The notes: a model not told the origin generated them from the sequence alone. Shown: positions 36,043 to 45,846, numbered from the stretch's first letter. The stretch: 64,000 bases of DNA from Robiginitalea marina (GCF_024006985.1 NZ_JAMXIB010000009.1:58694-122693), one strand, 5' to 3'. Program-made: numbers and translations.

Positions 36043-36050
36043 TACTTTGG
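36043..36050 (+). promoter_or_regulatory. Possible -7 element for the sodium/solute symporter gene
   Basis: TACTTTGG, one mismatch to TAnnTTTG, 93 bases before the ATG at 36144. The long leader makes this less certain. Confidence 0.3.
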
Positions 36051-36143
36051 GAGCCAAATAAAAATAGGGCTTCTGGTGGGTCCTGGCCCGGTGCAGCCCC
36101 CCTGGCCGAAGGGTACCCCGAAGCCCGACTAGCCCGTCGGCAT

Positions 36144-37625
36144 ATGACCCCTGCATTTATCCTGGCCCTGGTGGGAGCCTATTTCCTGCTCCTGCTGCTG
36201 ATTTCGTATTTTACGGGGAAGAATGACTCAAACGAGGATTTCTTCCGGGCGGGCAAGTCTTCCCCCTGGTACCTGGTGGCTTTCGGGATGATCGGGGCCT
36301 CCCTCTCAGGGGTCACCTTCATTTCCGTTCCCGGAGCCGTCCAAAGCGCTTCCTTTTCCTATATGCAGGTGGTGATGGGCTACCTGGCCGGGTACCTGGT
36401 GATCTCCTTCGTGCTGCTGCCCATTTACTACCGCCTCAATGTGACTTCCATCTACGAATACCTGGAGCAGCGCTTCGGGTGGATGAGCTATAAAATCGGT
36501 GCCCTCTCTTTTTTCATCTCCAGGGTACTGGGGGCAGCCTTCCGGCTATTCCTCGTGGCCCTGGTACTGCAGCAATTCGTATTCGACGCCTGGGGCGTCC
36601 CGTTCGAGTTGACCGTGGTCCTGTCCATAGCCCTGATCTGGGTCTACACCTTCCGGGGCGGGATCAAGACCATCGTCTGGACGGATACCCTGCAAACCTT
36701 TTTTATGCTGGCTTCCGTGGGGCTTTCCATCTATTTCATCAACCAGAGGCTGGGCTGGGGGTTTTTCGATTTCCTCAGCTCCCCGGAATTGGGGCAGTAT
36801 AGCAAAACCTGGTTTACCGGGTCGTGGAATGAACGCAACCACCTGGTGAAGTCATTCGTGGGCGGGATGTTCATAACCATCTGCATGACTGGCCTGGACC
36901 AGGACATGATGCAAAAGAACCTCACCTGCCGGTCGCTGAAGGAAGCGCGGATGAACATGATCAGCTTCAGCCTGGTCCTGGTGGTGGTAAACCTGGTCTT
37001 CCTGCTGCTCGGCGCCCTGTTGTTTATTTATGCAGAGGCTTTCGGCGTGACGGTCCCGCTGATGGATGGCAGTCCGAAATCGGACCTCCTGTTCCCGGAA
37101 ATCGCCCTGAATACCGGCCTGGGCAGGGGGGTGGCGGTCACCTTTATGCTCGGGTTGATCGCTGCGGCCTACAGCAGCGCAGACAGCGCCCTGACCTCCC
37201 TGACCACTTCTTTTTGCGTCGATTTCCTGGGGATCCAGAAAAAACCGGAACCCCTCAAAAAACGCATCCGCAAACGGACCCACCTGGCCATGAGCGCCCT
37301 GCTGATTGCCGTGGTAATCCTCTTCAAATATGTGCTGGACCGAAATGTCATCGACGGCCTGCTGACCGTGGCCACCTACACCTACGGCCCCCTTCTCGGG
37401 TTGTTTTCCTTCGGGATCTTTACCCGCTACCAACTTAAGGATTCCCTGGTCTGGGCCGTGGCCCTGGGGGTGATTTGCCTGGTCATCCTTATCGCGAACC
37501 TGCCCCCGTCCTGGCTGGGGGGCTACCAGGTGGGTTATGAACTGCTGCCCCTCAACGGCCTGCTTACCTTTGCAGGCCTGTGGCTGATCCGCGACAAAGG
37601 GGAAAAAACAGGGGCCAGCCTTTAG
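36144..37625 (+). CDS. Sodium:solute symporter family protein
   Basis: A 493-residue inner-membrane transporter with about 13 hydrophobic segments. SSS-family marks include DSNEDFFRAGKSSPWYLVAFGMIGASLSG (start of the first sodium-site helix), YEYLEQRFG, TFRGGIKTIVWTDTLQ, and AAYSSADSALTSLTTSF with the helix-8 serines of the Na2 site. The solute cannot be assigned. The stop overlaps the stop of the convergent CoA-binding gene by four bases. Confidence 0.92.
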   Translation: MTPAFILALVGAYFLLLLLISYFTGKNDSNEDFFRAGKSSPWYLVAFGMIGASLSGVTFISVPGAVQSASFSYMQVVMGYLAGYLVISFVLLPIYYRLNVTSIYEYLEQRFGWMSYKIGALSFFISRVLGAAFRLFLVALVLQQFVFDAWGVPFELTVVLSIALIWVYTFRGGIKTIVWTDTLQTFFMLASVGLSIYFINQRLGWGFFDFLSSPELGQYSKTWFTGSWNERNHLVKSFVGGMFITICMTGLDQDMMQKNLTCRSLKEARMNMISFSLVLVVVNLVFLLLGALLFIYAEAFGVTVPLMDGSPKSDLLFPEIALNTGLGRGVAVTFMLGLIAAAYSSADSALTSLTTSFCVDFLGIQKKPEPLKKRIRKRTHLAMSALLIAVVILFKYVLDRNVIDGLLTVATYTYGPLLGLFSFGIFTRYQLKDSLVWAVALGVICLVILIANLPPSWLGGYQVGYELLPLNGLLTFAGLWLIRDKGEKTGASL

Positions 37626-37981
37626 TATTGCCCCATGGAGAGCATGACCAGGGTACAGGCCTCCAGGACCTCCACCCCCTCCTTCCGAAGCAGGGTATAG
37701 AATTCCGGGTTCTCCGTTCCCGGGTTGAAAATCACCCTTTTGGGTTGTAACCTGAGGATCTCCCCGTAAAAGGGTACCTGACGCGATGGGCGCATGTAGA
37801 GGGTTACCGTGTGGATACCGGTGAACCCCCGAAGGCTGGTTTGTATCGCCACCCCTTTTACGGTCCCTTCCCTCAGGCCGAACGCCACCGTTTCCACCCC
37901 GGCATCCACCAACCGGCGGATGGCGATATAACTATAGCGGTGTGGTTTCACCGATGCGCCGAATACCAGGGTTTTTTTCAT
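37622..37981 (-). CDS. CoA-binding domain protein (YccU-like)
   Basis: A 119-residue Rossmann-type protein with the CoA-binding pattern (KKTLVFGASVKPHRYSYIAIRRL, then PKRVIFNPGTENPEF). Full length for the small single-domain family. ATG 37981 begins the conserved nucleotide-binding strand; an in-frame start at 38056 would lie upstream of the promoter. The role in metabolism is unknown. It converges with the symporter gene and diverges from the TonB-type receptor gene. Confidence 0.85.
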   Translation of the reverse strand: MKKTLVFGASVKPHRYSYIAIRRLVDAGVETVAFGLREGTVKGVAIQTSLRGFTGIHTVTLYMRPSRQVPFYGEILRLQPKRVIFNPGTENPEFYTLLRKEGVEVLEACTLVMLSMGQY

Positions 37982-38040
37982 GCCGCGGTTCCTGTTAAAG
38001 TGTGTTAAGCCCTGTAACGACCTTTCAGGGTTTTCGTCTA

Positions 38041-38048
38041 TAAAGATA
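38041..38048 (-). promoter_or_regulatory. -7 promoter element for the CoA-binding protein gene
   Basis: On the minus strand TATCTTTA, one mismatch, 59 bases before the ATG at 37981. Confidence 0.4.
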
Positions 38049-38054
38049 CGATGC

Positions 38055-38164
38055 AAAGCTGATCGCTTTGACAGGCCTTGTTCTTAAGTTAGTGGTTAGT
38101 GTTTGGATAGGCCTGTCAATACCAGAAACCCCATCAATCCGGATCCGGATTTCGATGGGGTTTC
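38055..38164. repeat. Cluster of inverted repeats in a divergent intergenic region
   Basis: Three palindromic pairs occur in 110 bases. AAAGC/GCTTT is at 38055-38059 and 38065-38069. A perfect 11-bp pair TTGACAGGCCT (38068-38078) and AGGCCTGTCAA (38109-38119) has 30 bases between the arms. A 40-base hairpin follows: GAAACCCCATC (38125-38135) with GATGGGGTTTC (38154-38164) around a nested ATCCGGATCCGGAT palindrome. No T-run follows in either direction, and the flanking genes diverge, so these are not terminators. Operators, a structured leader RNA, or a small mobile relic are possible. Confidence 0.7.
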
Positions 38165-38283
38165 GACGTTTATACCCCCGGCGAATTGCACCCTCCCGCC
38201 TTGCCGCCAACGGGCCTTTGTAACAAAAAACCACCGGGGTCGTCTTTTAATTATCATCAATCAATCATCAAAAACGAACTGTC

Positions 38284-40743
38284 ATGAAAACCCATCTCCT
38301 GTTGCTGGGGTGCTTCCTTATGGCCCTGTGGCCATCCCTGGCTTCCGCGCCCAATCCTGAACCCGACCTGAAAGATGGTTCCGTTGAAGGAACCGTCATC
38401 GATCAGGGCCTTGGCCAACCCGTGGCCTATGCGGCCGTGGTCATCAAAACCGCTCCCGGAACCGGGGAGCCCATTACCGGGGGGATAACCACGGAAGAAG
38501 GGCAATTCCACATCGAAAAATTGCCTGAAGGAAAGTATCTGCTGGAGGTTCAGTTCATTGGGTACCAGACGTATTCCATCCCCTTTGAAATCAGCAAGGA
38601 GGATAAGAAAGTCCGCCTGGGGACCATTTCCCTGAAAGAAGCCACCATGGAATTGAGCGGGGTGGAAGTGGTCGGGGAGCGCACCACCATTGAACAAAAA
38701 ACGGACCGGAAGGTCGTAAATGTGGGCAGGGACCTGACCACAACCGGAGCCACCGCTGCAGAAATCATGAACAATATCCCTTCCCTGAACGTAGACCAGC
38801 AGACCGGGGAACTCAGCCTGAGGGGAAACACCAACGTTCGGGTAATGGTTGACGGGAAGCTTTCCAACGTGCCCGTGGAACAGTTGCTGCGGCAAATCCC
38901 GTCTACATCCATCAAGGCGATTGAACTGATTACCAACCCCTCGGCCAAATACAACCCCGAAGGAATGAGCGGGCTAATCAACATTATCCTGCATAAAAAC
39001 GCGAATATCGGGTTCAATGGCAACCTCAACCTGGGGCTGACCAAAGGGATCGAAGCCAAGTTCAACAGCTCTGTGGACCTGAACTATCGCCAGGGGAAGG
39101 TGAACCTCTATGGGAGTTACGGCAACAATATAGGCAAGTATGTCAATGACGGACATATTTTTCGCCCCGTTGAGAACTCCCTGCAGGAGTTTGATTTCCT
39201 CAACAACAACAAGTCGCACCTCTATAAGGCCGGCATCGACATCTATCTCAACGACCGCCATACCCTTTCCGTTTTTACGAACCAGAACCTGTTTGACAGC
39301 CGGGGGAATGGGGGGGTTCAGGTCACCTATGCCGACAGTCCTTCCCGCAACACAGCCCTTGACCTGCTGACCCTGAACGATAACCGGAGTGAGCAGTACA
39401 ACCTCGACTATAAATGGGAGTTCCCCAGGGAAGGCCATAGCCTGGAGCTGGAGTTCGACCATAACCGGTACACCAGCCAGGAGGATGCCGATTTCCGCTC
39501 CACCGGGGCAGCCACCCTGCCGGACTACACCGATTTTGTGGATATTGACCGGCTACAGACCATCGCAAACCTCGACTATGTGATCCCCCTCGATACCATA
39601 TCCAAACTCGAGGCCGGCCTCGAAGCCAGGGTATTCGAAACCGAGGTGGGCTACCGTTCCACCGGCCTGTCCTTTACCCCTGAGGGGACCCTGGTCCCTA
39701 CCCCAAGCACTGAATTCACCTATGGGATGGATATCTATTCGGCCTATGCCACCTATGGGCGAAATTATGAGCGCTGGTCTTTCCAGGCCGGCCTCCGTTT
39801 GGAAGATGTTGAGGTACAGGCCGACACCAATGGGGTGCGTTCCTTTACCGACGAATACACCCAGCTGTATCCTTCGGCCTTCCTTACCTACACCCCCGGC
39901 GAAAAAAACCAGTACCAATTAAGCTACAGCCGAAGGGTAGACCGGCCAGGGCTTACGCAGGTAAACCCCATCCGGGAATTCGCCACCCCCCTGATCTCTT
40001 CCTTCGGGAACCCGGAACTATTGCCCCAGTTCACCGATTCCTATGAGGCCAATTACACGCGGCGGTTCAAGATTGGGAGCCTCACGGCCGGGGTGTTCTA
40101 CCGGGCCATCCAGGACGAGATCAACCGGGCGGTTTTTGTGGACCGGCTCGACCTGAACCGCATGATCCTTACCTACGACAACTTCGACGACACCTCGGCT
40201 TATGGGGTGGAGGTGTCGGGGAACCTCAAGGCGACCTCATGGTGGAGCATCAACATGAGCTTTGACCTGTACCAGCAAACCCAGCGCGGGCGCACGGAGC
40301 GCCTGCTGACCGACCAGTCGAATGCCACGGTGGATGACATCGTGGTGGTGGAACAGGAGGTCGACAACACGGCCTGGAACCTCAGGATGAACAACAGCCT
40401 GAAGGCTACCGAAAACCTAACCTTTCAGGTATTTGGCTTTTATCGCGGACAAAACCGCACCATACAGCTTACGGCAGACCCCATGTACTTTGTAAACCTT
40501 GGGGCCCGGTACAGCTTTGCCCAGGGAAAAGGGAGCGTCAGCGTGAATTTCAACGACGTGTTCAACACCATGCGCTTTGCCTTTGACGCCGACGAACCTT
40601 TTATACAGAGCGGGCAGTTCAACTGGGAAAGCCAGAACCTTTTTGTGGGGCTTTCCTATCGCTTCGGAAGCGGGAAGAACCAGACTTCGGGCCGGAAAAA
40701 CCGCGACCGCAATACCAAAGAGGGAAGCGGCGGGCTTTTCTGA
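38284..40743 (+). CDS. TonB-dependent-receptor-like outer membrane protein
   Basis: An 819-residue protein with a signal peptide (MKTHLLLLGCFLMALWPSLASA). It then has a carboxypeptidase-regulatory-like beta-sandwich (about 33-115; VEGTVIDQGLGQPVAYAAVV, LLEVQFIGYQTY), a plug domain (about 120-225; VVNVGRDLTTTGATAAEIMNNIPSLNV, LRGNTNVRVMVDGKL), and a 22-strand-like barrel of the OMP_b-brl_3 type with a C-terminal strand followed by a basic tail. It lacks a SusD partner, so polysaccharide uptake is not indicated; a metal, peptide or siderophore ligand is possible. A strong terminator follows. Confidence 0.88.
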   Translation: MKTHLLLLGCFLMALWPSLASAPNPEPDLKDGSVEGTVIDQGLGQPVAYAAVVIKTAPGTGEPITGGITTEEGQFHIEKLPEGKYLLEVQFIGYQTYSIPFEISKEDKKVRLGTISLKEATMELSGVEVVGERTTIEQKTDRKVVNVGRDLTTTGATAAEIMNNIPSLNVDQQTGELSLRGNTNVRVMVDGKLSNVPVEQLLRQIPSTSIKAIELITNPSAKYNPEGMSGLINIILHKNANIGFNGNLNLGLTKGIEAKFNSSVDLNYRQGKVNLYGSYGNNIGKYVNDGHIFRPVENSLQEFDFLNNNKSHLYKAGIDIYLNDRHTLSVFTNQNLFDSRGNGGVQVTYADSPSRNTALDLLTLNDNRSEQYNLDYKWEFPREGHSLELEFDHNRYTSQEDADFRSTGAATLPDYTDFVDIDRLQTIANLDYVIPLDTISKLEAGLEARVFETEVGYRSTGLSFTPEGTLVPTPSTEFTYGMDIYSAYATYGRNYERWSFQAGLRLEDVEVQADTNGVRSFTDEYTQLYPSAFLTYTPGEKNQYQLSYSRRVDRPGLTQVNPIREFATPLISSFGNPELLPQFTDSYEANYTRRFKIGSLTAGVFYRAIQDEINRAVFVDRLDLNRMILTYDNFDDTSAYGVEVSGNLKATSWWSINMSFDLYQQTQRGRTERLLTDQSNATVDDIVVVEQEVDNTAWNLRMNNSLKATENLTFQVFGFYRGQNRTIQLTADPMYFVNLGARYSFAQGKGSVSVNFNDVFNTMRFAFDADEPFIQSGQFNWESQNLFVGLSYRFGSGKNQTSGRKNRDRNTKEGSGGLF

Positions 40744-40807
40744 AACACATGCAAAGCGCAGCACCGGGGGGGATGGGTTGGTTGGCCTCCCGGCCCGCTG
40801 TGTAACG

Positions 40808-40844
40808 GGAACCCCGGCTTTTCAGGCCGGGGTTCCTTCTTTTT
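40808..40844 (+). terminator. Rho-independent terminator of the TonB-type receptor gene
   Basis: GGAACCCCGGC and GCCGGGGTTCC form an 11-bp stem around a seven-base loop, followed by TTCTTTTTC. It is placed between the receptor stop and the convergent FabH-like gene. Confidence 0.85.
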
Positions 40845-40882
40845 CATCGGGAAAATGAGGGTGCAAAAAACAGCCGGTGCGG

Positions 40883-41890
40883 TTACCACCGGATGATTAC
40901 GCTCCCCCAGGTAAAGCCACTTCCAAAAGCGGCAAGGACCACCAGGTCGCCCTCCCGGATCTTCCCTTTTTCCCAGGCCTCGGTAAGGGCAATCGGGATG
41001 CTGGCCGCCGTGGTATTCCCGTAATACATGATGTTGTTGAACACCTGTTCGTCGGACAACCCGAATTTCTTCTGGATAAACTGGGAAATCCTCAGGTTGG
41101 CCTGGTGCGGGATGAGCATATCGATATCAGAAGGCTGCAGGTTGTTCTTTTTCAGCCCTTCCATAATAACCTCGCTGAAGCGCACCACGGCGTTCTTGAA
41201 GACGAACTGCCCGTTCATGTACGGGTAATAGGAGACATCGTCCGGATCGTTGTCCTTCAGGATGTCGGTCACCCATCGCGTGCCCATTCCCGGGGCGATC
41301 ACGGAAAGCTCCTCTGCATGCTGCCCCTCGCTGTGGAGGTGGGATGACAGGATGCCCTTTTCCGGGTTTTCTTCCCGGCTCAGGATAGCAGCACCGGCCC
41401 CGTCGCCAAAGATCACGGAAACCCCCCGTCCGCGGGTGGTCATATCGAGCCCGCGGGAATGGAGTTCTGAGCCGATGACCAGGACGGTTTTATACATGCC
41501 GGTTTTGATGTACTGGTCGGCCAGGGACAACCCATAGACAAAGCCGGAACACTGGTTGCGGATATCCACTGCGCCCACGGTGGGAAGTTCAAGGTCGCGC
41601 TGTACCAGCACTCCTGGGCCCGGGAAATAATAATCGGGGCTCAGGGTGGCAAATACGATAAATTCAATCTCATCCTTGTCTATCCCGGCCCTTTCGATCG
41701 CCAGCCGGGCTGCCTTAACCCCCATGGAAGTGGTGGTATCCTCCCCTGCCCGCACGTGCCTGCGTTCCCTTATACCCGTGCGCTCCTGTATCCAGGCGTC
41801 ATTGGTATCCATGATTTTGGAAAGGTCATCATTGGTAACGATCTGGTCGGGCACATAATATCCGAGCCCGACAATCTTCGAGTTGTACAT
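40883..41890 (-). CDS. 3-oxoacyl-ACP synthase III family protein (FabH-like)
   Basis: A 335-residue thiolase-fold condensing enzyme with the KAS III triad C114 (RNQCSGFVYG), H262 (LIPHQAN) and N292 (YGNTTAAS). It should condense an acyl-CoA with malonyl-ACP or act in a related condensation. The opening (MYNSKIVGLGYYVPDQIVTNDDL, given here in part) resembles the stand-alone FabH-like group rather than fabH in a fatty-acid cluster, and no other fatty-acid gene is near. Whether this is the housekeeping FabH or a specialised homologue is open. Confidence 0.9.
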   Translation of the reverse strand: MYNSKIVGLGYYVPDQIVTNDDLSKIMDTNDAWIQERTGIRERRHVRAGEDTTTSMGVKAARLAIERAGIDKDEIEFIVFATLSPDYYFPGPGVLVQRDLELPTVGAVDIRNQCSGFVYGLSLADQYIKTGMYKTVLVIGSELHSRGLDMTTRGRGVSVIFGDGAGAAILSREENPEKGILSSHLHSEGQHAEELSVIAPGMGTRWVTDILKDNDPDDVSYYPYMNGQFVFKNAVVRFSEVIMEGLKKNNLQPSDIDMLIPHQANLRISQFIQKKFGLSDEQVFNNIMYYGNTTAASIPIALTEAWEKGKIREGDLVVLAAFGSGFTWGSVIIRW

Positions 41891-41948
41891 ACGCTTCGTT
41901 TAGTTTGTCGCCGGGGTTGCGGTGGGAAACACCCCCCCGGCCGAACTT

Positions 41949-41956
41949 TAAAAATA
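41949..41956 (-). promoter_or_regulatory. -7 promoter element for the FabH-like gene
   Basis: On the minus strand TATTTTTA, one mismatch, 58 bases before the ATG at 41890. Confidence 0.4.
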
Positions 41957-42089
41957 CCCATAAAAGCCAAGTTGTCCTAAAAAAAAGCCCCCAAAGTGAT
42001 GGGGAGCACAACAGCCCCGCAATGAATTCTGAAATTTCCCGTACCTTGGAAAGGTGTTTAATCCAATAGCCCCTTTTACTCCGAATCGC

Positions 42090-44525
42090 ATGAAAAAATA
42101 CCTCTTTTTCCTCCTGTTCGCCGGCCTGTTCAGCACCTATGCGCAGGTAGAACTGACCTACCAGACGCCCCCTGCCAAAATCCTGGAACTGGCCGAGGCC
42201 CCGCTGGCCCCGCGGGTCTGGATCACCGATTCCGGGCAGCACATGCTGCTCATGTACCGCAGCCCCTATAAAAGCATCGCGGAGCTTTCCGAACCCGAAT
42301 TACGCCTGGGGGGCCTGCGGATCAACCCGGTCACCCATATCGGCAGCCGGACCACCTACTACCACAACCTGCGGGTGCAAAAACCGGGGGATCCGGCAAC
42401 ACGCCAGGTTAGTGGCCTCCCCAAAAACCCCAGGCTGGCCAACTTCAGCCTCTCGCCCAATGAAGAAACCCTGGCCATGACCCATACCACCGACCAGGGC
42501 GTGGAACTGTGGATGGTAGACCTGGAGCGCGCGGCCGCCCGGCGGCTGACCAGCCCGCAGCTCAATGCCAACCTCGGGGATGTGGTGAACTGGTTTAAAG
42601 ACAGCCAGTCCGTGCTGGTAAAGATGCTGCCTGCAGACCGGAAGCCCCTCATTGAGCGGGAAGACCGGGTGCCCTCCGGGCCGACCATCGCGACCAACGA
42701 CGGGAAAAAGGCCCAGAACCGGACCTACCAGGACCTGCTGAAAAACCCCGATGACGCTTTTAATTTTGAACAGTTGGCCCGGTCTGAACTCAGGCGGGTC
42801 CACCTCGACGGGCGGGTTACCCTCTGGAAAGAAGCTGCCATGTATGACCGGCTCAGCTTTTCCCCCGACGGGAACTACCTGATGGCGGTTACCCTGGAAA
42901 AGCCCTTTTCCTATTTGGTGCCCTACTACCGCTTCCCGGCGACCACAACCATTTACAACAGGGATGGAACCCTGGTCCGCAAGGTCCTGGAGGTGCCCCT
43001 GATCGAGGACCTCCCCAAAGGCTTTATGGCCGAACGCCCCGGACGGCGCGACCTGTCGTGGCGAAACGACCAGCCGGCCACCCTGGTCTATGTGGAAGCC
43101 CTGGATGGGGGCGACCCCGCCGTGGCCGTTCCTTTCCGCGACCAGGTGTTCCTGCTGGAAGCCCCATTTGACGGGCAGGGCACCCCGGTGCTGAAAACCA
43201 TCAACCGCTTCGGGGGCATCCTGTGGGGGGATGCGACGACCGCCATCGCCACCGACCGCTGGTGGGATACGCGGAATACGAAGACCTACCTGTTCAATCC
43301 GTCCGACCCGTCCCGGGAGCCGGTAATCCTTTCTGACCGCAATTATCAGGATCAGTACAGTGACCCGGGCTCTTTTGCGACCACCAGGAATGACTTCCAG
43401 GTACCCGTGCTGGCCCTCGACCGCAAGGGAAACGCCTTTTTGCTGGGAGACGGGTTTACCGCAGAAGGGCAATTCCCCTTCGTGGACCGGATTGACCTTG
43501 AGTCGGGGCAGAAGTTACGGCTGTACGAATCGCGGATCCCCGGGAAAAAGGAAACCCTCCTGGAGTACGATCCGGAAAAAGACCAGTTGCTGGTACAACT
43601 GGAATCCCCTTCGCAGTACCCGAACTACTATTTCAAAAGCCTGGTTCGGCGCAAGGCCCCCATGGCCCTAACCTCCTTTGAAAATCCGTTTAAAAGCCTG
43701 CAGGAAGTCCACAAGGAAGTTATAACCTACACCCGGGAAGACGGCCTGGAGCTCAGCGGCACCCTCTACCTCCCCGAAGGCTACGACAGGGCATCAGGGG
43801 AAAAACTCCCCATGATCTTGTGGGCGTATCCCCGGGAATTCAAAGACAAGGGGAGTGCCGGCCAGAATACGCAGAACCCCAATGAATTTACCTATCCGTC
43901 CTGGGGGTCCCCCATATACTGGGTCACCCGCGGGTATGCCGTGCTGGACGATGCGGCCTTCCCGATTATCGGCGAAGGGGATGAAGAGCCCAACGACAGT
44001 TTTCGCACCCAGCTGGTGGCCAATGCCAGGGCGGCCATCGAGGCCGTGGACCGCATGGGGTATATCGATCCCAAACGCGTGGCGGTCGGGGGGCACAGCT
44101 ATGGGGCTTTTATGGTGGCCAACCTCCTGTCTCACTGCGATTTGTTCGCAGCTGGTATTGCGCGCAGCGGGGCCTACAATCGCACCCTGACCCCATTCGG
44201 GTTCCAGAGCGAACAGCGGAATTACTGGGAAGCTCCTGAAATCTATTACAACATGTCGCCCTTTATGCATGCCGACAAGATGAAGACACCCCTACTGCTG
44301 ATCCACGGGGAAGCCGACAACAATTCCGGCACCTACCCCATGCAGAGCGAACGCTATTTTAATGCCCTCAAAGGACTCGGGGCTATGGTCCGCCTGGTGA
44401 TGCTCCCAAAGGAAAGCCACGGCTACCGGGCCAGGGAAAGCATCCTGCACATGCTCTGGGAACAGGACCAGTGGCTCGAGCAGTACCTGAAGCCCGGGCC
44501 CGGGGAGGACGCCAAAGGCAGGTAG
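42090..44525 (+). CDS. Secreted S9 family (prolyl oligopeptidase-type) serine peptidase
   Basis: An 811-residue exported peptidase with a signal peptide (MKKYLFFLLFAGLFSTYAQ). An N-terminal beta-propeller (about 30-540) is followed by an alpha/beta-hydrolase domain with catalytic S670 (VGGHSYGAFM), D743 (IHGEADNNSG) and H777 (KESHGYR). The GHSYGAF form and layout resemble the glutamyl endopeptidase-like branch of S9. ATG 42090 starts the signal peptide; the in-frame start at 42054 gives a poor one. A weak TACCTTGG -7 box lies at 42042-42049. It converges with the ABC1-kinase gene 13 bases later. Confidence 0.9.
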   Translation: MKKYLFFLLFAGLFSTYAQVELTYQTPPAKILELAEAPLAPRVWITDSGQHMLLMYRSPYKSIAELSEPELRLGGLRINPVTHIGSRTTYYHNLRVQKPGDPATRQVSGLPKNPRLANFSLSPNEETLAMTHTTDQGVELWMVDLERAAARRLTSPQLNANLGDVVNWFKDSQSVLVKMLPADRKPLIEREDRVPSGPTIATNDGKKAQNRTYQDLLKNPDDAFNFEQLARSELRRVHLDGRVTLWKEAAMYDRLSFSPDGNYLMAVTLEKPFSYLVPYYRFPATTTIYNRDGTLVRKVLEVPLIEDLPKGFMAERPGRRDLSWRNDQPATLVYVEALDGGDPAVAVPFRDQVFLLEAPFDGQGTPVLKTINRFGGILWGDATTAIATDRWWDTRNTKTYLFNPSDPSREPVILSDRNYQDQYSDPGSFATTRNDFQVPVLALDRKGNAFLLGDGFTAEGQFPFVDRIDLESGQKLRLYESRIPGKKETLLEYDPEKDQLLVQLESPSQYPNYYFKSLVRRKAPMALTSFENPFKSLQEVHKEVITYTREDGLELSGTLYLPEGYDRASGEKLPMILWAYPREFKDKGSAGQNTQNPNEFTYPSWGSPIYWVTRGYAVLDDAAFPIIGEGDEEPNDSFRTQLVANARAAIEAVDRMGYIDPKRVAVGGHSYGAFMVANLLSHCDLFAAGIARSGAYNRTLTPFGFQSEQRNYWEAPEIYYNMSPFMHADKMKTPLLLIHGEADNNSGTYPMQSERYFNALKGLGAMVRLVMLPKESHGYRARESILHMLWEQDQWLEQYLKPGPGEDAKGR

Positions 44526-44538
44526 AGCGGTCGGCCGC

Positions 44539-45846
44539 CTACAGGTATTGGAGGTAGTCGTGGATCCTCACCCTTGCCCTGAGGTCGTGCAATAAATTGT
44601 ACAGGCCGAAAAAGGTGCGGTTGATGTAGAGGAAGTGCCTGGAACCCCGGTTGGCATTCATCTTTCGGATCTGGGGATCCCTGGAGTAGCGCTCGCTCAG
44701 CTGTCCGATTTGCTGCCAGAATGCCGGGGAGGAAAAATCAAATTCCTCCTGGTTGAAAGGACGGGTGAAAAGCTCCAGCATCTCGCGGAACAGGTCTTTG
44801 AAGAAATAGAGTTCCTCAGGGCTGTCGGCCGGGGAAAGGATTTCCAGTTCGAACAGTTTTTGGGTAAACAGGGACTCATCGAGGAACGTTTCTTTACGGG
44901 CCAGCTCAAAATACGGGGTATAGAAGGAATCCGGGATTTCCTTGATGCACCCGAAGTCTATGGCGATCAGGTCGCCTTCGGGCCCTACCAGGAAATTCCC
45001 CGGATGCGGATCGGCGTGCACCCTGCGCAAGTGGTGGATCTGATACATATAGAAATCCCACAGGACCTGCCCAAGGCGGTTCCCCGTATCCGGGGCAAAA
45101 GGGTTTTTGGTAAATTCCCCAAGGTGCTCCCCTTCCATCCAGTCCATGGTCAGGATCCGCTCCCCGGACCACTGCGGGTAGTAGGTGGGAAAACGAATCC
45201 CGCTCAGCCCGCTGCAGGCCTCCGTGATGGACCTGCTCTGGCGAAGCTCCAGGAGGTAATCGGTTTCTTCCTTCAATTTTTCCTCTACTTCCCTAAAATA
45301 TTTCTCCGTGTCCTTCCCCTTCAGGTTAAACATGCGGGTGGCCACAGGCTTCACCAGGGCCAGGTCGCTGCTAATGCTCTCTGAAACCCCCGGATACTGT
45401 ATTTTAACCGCCAGGTCCTTCCCGTCTTTCCTGGCCCGGTGGACCTGCCCGATACTGGCGGCATTGACAGACTCGGGCTCAAAATGGTCAAACAAGTCCT
45501 CGGGGTTGCATCCAAGATACCGCCGGAAGGTTTTTCGCACCAGGGGGCCAGACAGGGGAGGAACGGAAAACTGGGCCAGGGAAAACCGGTCCACATAGGC
45601 CCGGGGGAGTAAATTTTTCTCCATGCTCAGCATCTGGGCCACTTTCAGGGCACTGCCTTTGAGGTCCTTCAACCCGTCATAGACGTCACGGGCGTTGTCC
45701 TGATCCAGCCCTTCCCTTTCGAGGTCGGGGTTCAGGAGCTTCTTCCCATAAAACTTCATGTAGTTGCCCCCCAGCTTAACTCCGGTCTGCACGAGCTTTC
45801 CAGCCCGTTCTATCTTGGAAGTGGGGATGCGGTCGAGGGTTTTCAT
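44539..45846 (-). CDS. ABC1/UbiB (AarF) family atypical kinase
   Basis: A 435-residue protein-kinase-like protein. The family's KxGQ helix appears as ALKVAQMLSME, with Ala in place of Gly. The Ala-rich loop reads NAASIGQVHRA, the ATP-binding lysine lies in LAVKIQYPG, the catalytic loop is VHADPHPGNFL, and IDFGCIKEI is the DFG segment. The family acts as an ATPase in quinone or isoprenoid-lipid metabolism. The TetR regulator starts 15 bases upstream on the same strand, so the pair is one operon. No membrane segment is seen. Confidence 0.9.
   Translation of the reverse strand: MKTLDRIPTSKIERAGKLVQTGVKLGGNYMKFYGKKLLNPDLEREGLDQDNARDVYDGLKDLKGSALKVAQMLSMEKNLLPRAYVDRFSLAQFSVPPLSGPLVRKTFRRYLGCNPEDLFDHFEPESVNAASIGQVHRARKDGKDLAVKIQYPGVSESISSDLALVKPVATRMFNLKGKDTEKYFREVEEKLKEETDYLLELRQSRSITEACSGLSGIRFPTYYPQWSGERILTMDWMEGEHLGEFTKNPFAPDTGNRLGQVLWDFYMYQIHHLRRVHADPHPGNFLVGPEGDLIAIDFGCIKEIPDSFYTPYFELARKETFLDESLFTQKLFELEILSPADSPEELYFFKDLFREMLELFTRPFNQEEFDFSSPAFWQQIGQLSERYSRDPQIRKMNANRGSRHFLYINRTFFGLYNLLHDLRARVRIHDYLQYL

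Noticed and set aside
37982..38056. A 25-residue N-terminal extension of the CoA-binding protein
   Set aside because: It would place the start upstream of the predicted transcription start, and homologues, as I know them, begin at the Rossmann strand KKTLVFGAS.
38125..38164. A terminator for the CoA-binding gene or the symporter gene
   Set aside because: Neither gene is transcribed towards it (the CoA-binding gene runs away from it), and no T-run follows the stem on either strand.
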